From: Alphaproteobacteria bacterium
Lineage (GTDB): Bacteria > Pseudomonadota > Alphaproteobacteria > ATCC43930 > CGMCC-115725
Assembly (NCBI GenBank): GCA_019241915.1
Contig: JAFAWI010000160.1
Span: forward strand, 1 to 5,598
DNA: 5,598 nt
Reading direction: 5' to 3'
In this document: positions 4,540-5,598 of the stretch, piece by piece
Layout of the letters: each line of letters opens with the position of its first letter
How positions within the stretch are numbered: position 1 is the first letter of the stretch
Notes under the pieces: model-generated
Databases searched by the model: none
Seen by the model: only the letters and a program-made list of their open reading frames with translations
Told to the model about the DNA's origin: nothing
Translations under genes and position numbers: made by a program

Positions 4540-5516
4540 CGCGGCACCGGCGTATCGGGCTGCTCGGCGGCTCGTTCAACCCGGCGCATGGCGGGCACCT
4601 GCACATCAGCCGCGAGGCCTTGAAGCGCCTCGATCTCGACGAGGTGTGGTGGCTGGTGTCGCCGCAAAACCCGCTGAAGCCGATCCGCGGCATGGCGCCT
4701 TTTCCGGAGCGGCTGGCCGGCGCGCGTGCGATCGCGACCGGCGGCCGCATCCGGGTCAGCGATATTGAGGCGCGGCTCGGCACTACCTACACCGCGGACA
4801 CGGTCGGCGCCTTGAGGCGGCGCTTTTCGCGCTGCCGGTTCGTGTGGCTGATGGGTGGCGACAACCTCGCGCAGCTCCCATATTGGCAGCGCTGGGAGCA
4901 GATCCTCCGCACCGTGCCGGTCGCGGTTTTCGATAGACCTTCCAGCTCGCTCAAGGCGCTCGCCGGCCTCGCGGCGCACCGCTTCCGCCGCGAGCGCCGA
5001 CCGGCAGCTGCGGCGCGCCGGCTGGCCGAGATGGCGCCGCCCGCCTGGACGTTCTTTCACACGCGTCTCGATCCGCGCTCGGCGAGCGGGATCAGGGCGC
5101 ATACAGCGCAGGAGGAAAAACCCGACGTGACTGCCCAAGTGACCTCGATCGCCGCGTTGCCCCGCCGTCAACGCTCGCAAAGCCCGGCGGAACTGCTGGA
5201 CCGCATCACCGGCGTACTCGATCAGAGCAAGGCCGACGACATTGTCGCGATCGACCTCGCCGGCAAGACGCCGATCGCCGACTACATGGTGATCGCGACC
5301 GGCCGTACGGCGCGCCAGGTTGCGGCGCTGACCGAGCACCTTGAGACGGCGCTCGGCGACCGCCGCATCGCGATCGAGGGCAAGACGCAGGGCGACTGGG
5401 TGCTGATCGACGCCGGCGACGTGATCGTGCACCTCTTCCGCCCCGAGATCCGCGCCTATTACAATCTCGAAAAGATGTGGGGGGCGGACCTGCCCGACCT
5501 CGAAGCGGCGCACTGA
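4536..5516 (+). CDS. nadD: Nicotinate-nucleotide adenylyltransferase (NadD), frame open into RsfS (apparent NadD-RsfS fusion)
   Basis: NadD joins nicotinate mononucleotide and ATP to give deamido-NAD, a late step of NAD synthesis. Residues 1-197 are NadD: RRIGLLGGSFNPAHGGHLHIS with the nucleotidyltransferase HxGH motif (His18-Gly-Gly-His21), the VSPQNPLK and WLMGGDNL segments, and a variant of the C-terminal SxTxxR motif, RSASGIRA (Ser182 to Arg187, Ser in place of Thr). The usual NadD terminus comes right after, but no stop occurs: the frame runs on through HTAQEEKPD into a complete RsfS, giving 326 residues in all. No ATG, GTG or TTG exists in frame ahead of the active site. The best start is CTG at 4536, which overlaps the proA stop (CTGA), lies 5 nt after AGGTG and gives (M)TRHRRIGLLGG, the expected family start. 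The next in-frame ATG, at 4692, would remove the catalytic motif. Identity is secure; exact start and end are not. Confidence 0.88.
   Translation: MTRHRRIGLLGGSFNPAHGGHLHISREALKRLDLDEVWWLVSPQNPLKPIRGMAPFPERLAGARAIATGGRIRVSDIEARLGTTYTADTVGALRRRFSRCRFVWLMGGDNLAQLPYWQRWEQILRTVPVAVFDRPSSSLKALAGLAAHRFRRERRPAAAARRLAEMAPPAWTFFHTRLDPRSASGIRAHTAQEEKPDVTAQVTSIAALPRRQRSQSPAELLDRITGVLDQSKADDIVAIDLAGKTPIADYMVIATGRTARQVAALTEHLETALGDRRIAIEGKTQGDWVLIDAGDVIVHLFRPEIRAYYNLEKMWGADLPDLEAAH
5110..5115 (+). promoter_or_regulatory. Strong internal ribosome-binding site for rsfS
   Basis: AGGAGG, a perfect Shine-Dalgarno core, lies inside the NadD-RsfS reading frame, 11 nt before GTG 5127-5129. It marks the boundary where RsfS would normally begin and supports separate RsfS synthesis even though the upstream frame is open. 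The spacing is a little long. Confidence 0.65.
5127..5516 (+). CDS. rsfS: Ribosome silencing factor RsfS (Iojap/RsfA family)
   Basis: RsfS binds protein L14 on the 50S subunit and blocks joining to 30S, lowering translation when nutrients are scarce. From GTG 5127 the product has 129 residues: a short basic N-terminal stretch (SIAALPRRQRSQSPAELL), then the conserved domain with DIVAIDLAGKTPIADYMVIA, GRTARQVAALTEHLE, GDWVLIDAGDVIVHLFRPE and the hallmark YYNLEKMW near the end. GTG 5127 is preferred because AGGAGG lies 11 nt upstream and the length fits the family; GTG 5139 is a poorer alternative. The same frame is continuous with nadD upstream, so RsfS could also be made as the C-terminal half of a fusion. 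The stop at 5514-5516 is 12 nt before the presumed rlmH start, in the same frame. Confidence 0.93.
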   Translation: MTAQVTSIAALPRRQRSQSPAELLDRITGVLDQSKADDIVAIDLAGKTPIADYMVIATGRTARQVAALTEHLETALGDRRIAIEGKTQGDWVLIDAGDVIVHLFRPEIRAYYNLEKMWGADLPDLEAAH

Positions 5517-5528
5517 CGGACTCGGCCG

Positions 5529-5598
5529 ATCCGCCTTCATATCCTTGCAATCGGCCGCATGCGCCGCGGCCCGTTAATGGAGCTGCAGGCCCTCTATG
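5529..5598 (+). CDS. rlmH: 23S rRNA (pseudouridine1915-N3)-methyltransferase RlmH, N-terminal part (cut by window end)
   Basis: The last 70 bases read RLHILAIGRMRRGPLMELQALY, which matches the N-terminus of RlmH, a SPOUT-class methyltransferase that uses SAM to methylate pseudouridine 1915 in helix 69 of 23S rRNA. The position right after rsfS is where rlmH stands in most bacteria, which supports the call despite the short length. The start is abnormal. The family normally begins with Met immediately before this Arg-Leu-His, but that codon here is ATC (5529-5531), and between the rsfS stop and it the frame holds no ATG, GTG or TTG. The first in-frame ATG, at 5559, would remove the first ten residues, including the first beta strand. 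No Shine-Dalgarno sequence is visible. An ATC start, re-initiation after rsfS or a base error are all possible. Confidence 0.82.
   Translation, partial: MRLHILAIGRMRRGPLMELQALY

Noticed and set aside
4497..5540. Antisense reading frame of 347 codons opposite nadD-rsfS
   Set aside because: It mirrors the codon pattern of the strongly recognisable NadD and RsfS and has no motif of its own. It is also a GC-driven shadow.
1..5598. Signs of a mobile element, CRISPR array, phage or a wholly new gene system
   Set aside because: Apart from the partial antitoxin-like gene, every gene is a conserved core gene in conserved order with uniform composition. The novelty lies in gene junctions and the repeat.

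Overview
The window is a GC-rich chromosomal segment from an alphaproteobacterium. The evidence is the gene order rplU-rpmA-obgE-proB-proA-nadD-rsfS-rlmH, the protein sequences themselves (for example ProA with NAKMRR and VCGATETLLVD, and NadD with GGSFNPAHGGH), and a promoter close to the alphaproteobacterial form of the sigma-70 consensus. I cannot name the genus; Rhodospirillales or Hyphomicrobiales relatives look plausible. Every real gene is on the + strand.

Layout. Positions 1-159 hold the 3' end of a small ribbon-helix-helix/HicB-type antitoxin-like gene. Positions 160-280 are a gene-free leader with a strong predicted promoter (TTGACA, 16 bp, TATATT) followed at once by two overlapping hairpins. 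Then come rplU (L21, 281-598) and rpmA (L27, 620-889). A textbook intrinsic terminator at 918-944 separates them from obgE (959-2023). A palindrome-rich repeat (about 1965-2092) covers the last codons of obgE and runs almost to proB (2102-3256). proB overlaps proA (3253-4539) by 4 nt, and proA abuts or overlaps nadD (from about 4536). The nadD frame has no stop codon and continues straight into rsfS (stop at 5514-5516). rlmH begins after that and is cut by the window end.

How the genes fit together. L21, L27, ObgE, RsfS and RlmH all act on the large ribosomal subunit: two structural proteins, an assembly GTPase, a silencing factor and a 23S rRNA methyltransferase. ProB and ProA carry out the first two steps of proline synthesis, and NadD makes deamido-NAD. 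The set is a known conserved neighbourhood, so the gene content is ordinary core genome.

The points worth a second look are structural. They are the NadD-RsfS open fusion, which has a strong internal ribosome-binding site; non-canonical starts for nadD (CTG) and rlmH (ATC); the repeat that gives ObgE a foreign C-terminal tail and supplies the proB ribosome-binding site; a possible antiterminator paired with the rpmA-obgE terminator; and the structured rplU leader. Three of these anomalies lie within 1 kb at the 3' end, so sequencing or assembly error must be excluded. I found no evidence of an entirely new system, phage, insertion sequence or CRISPR array.
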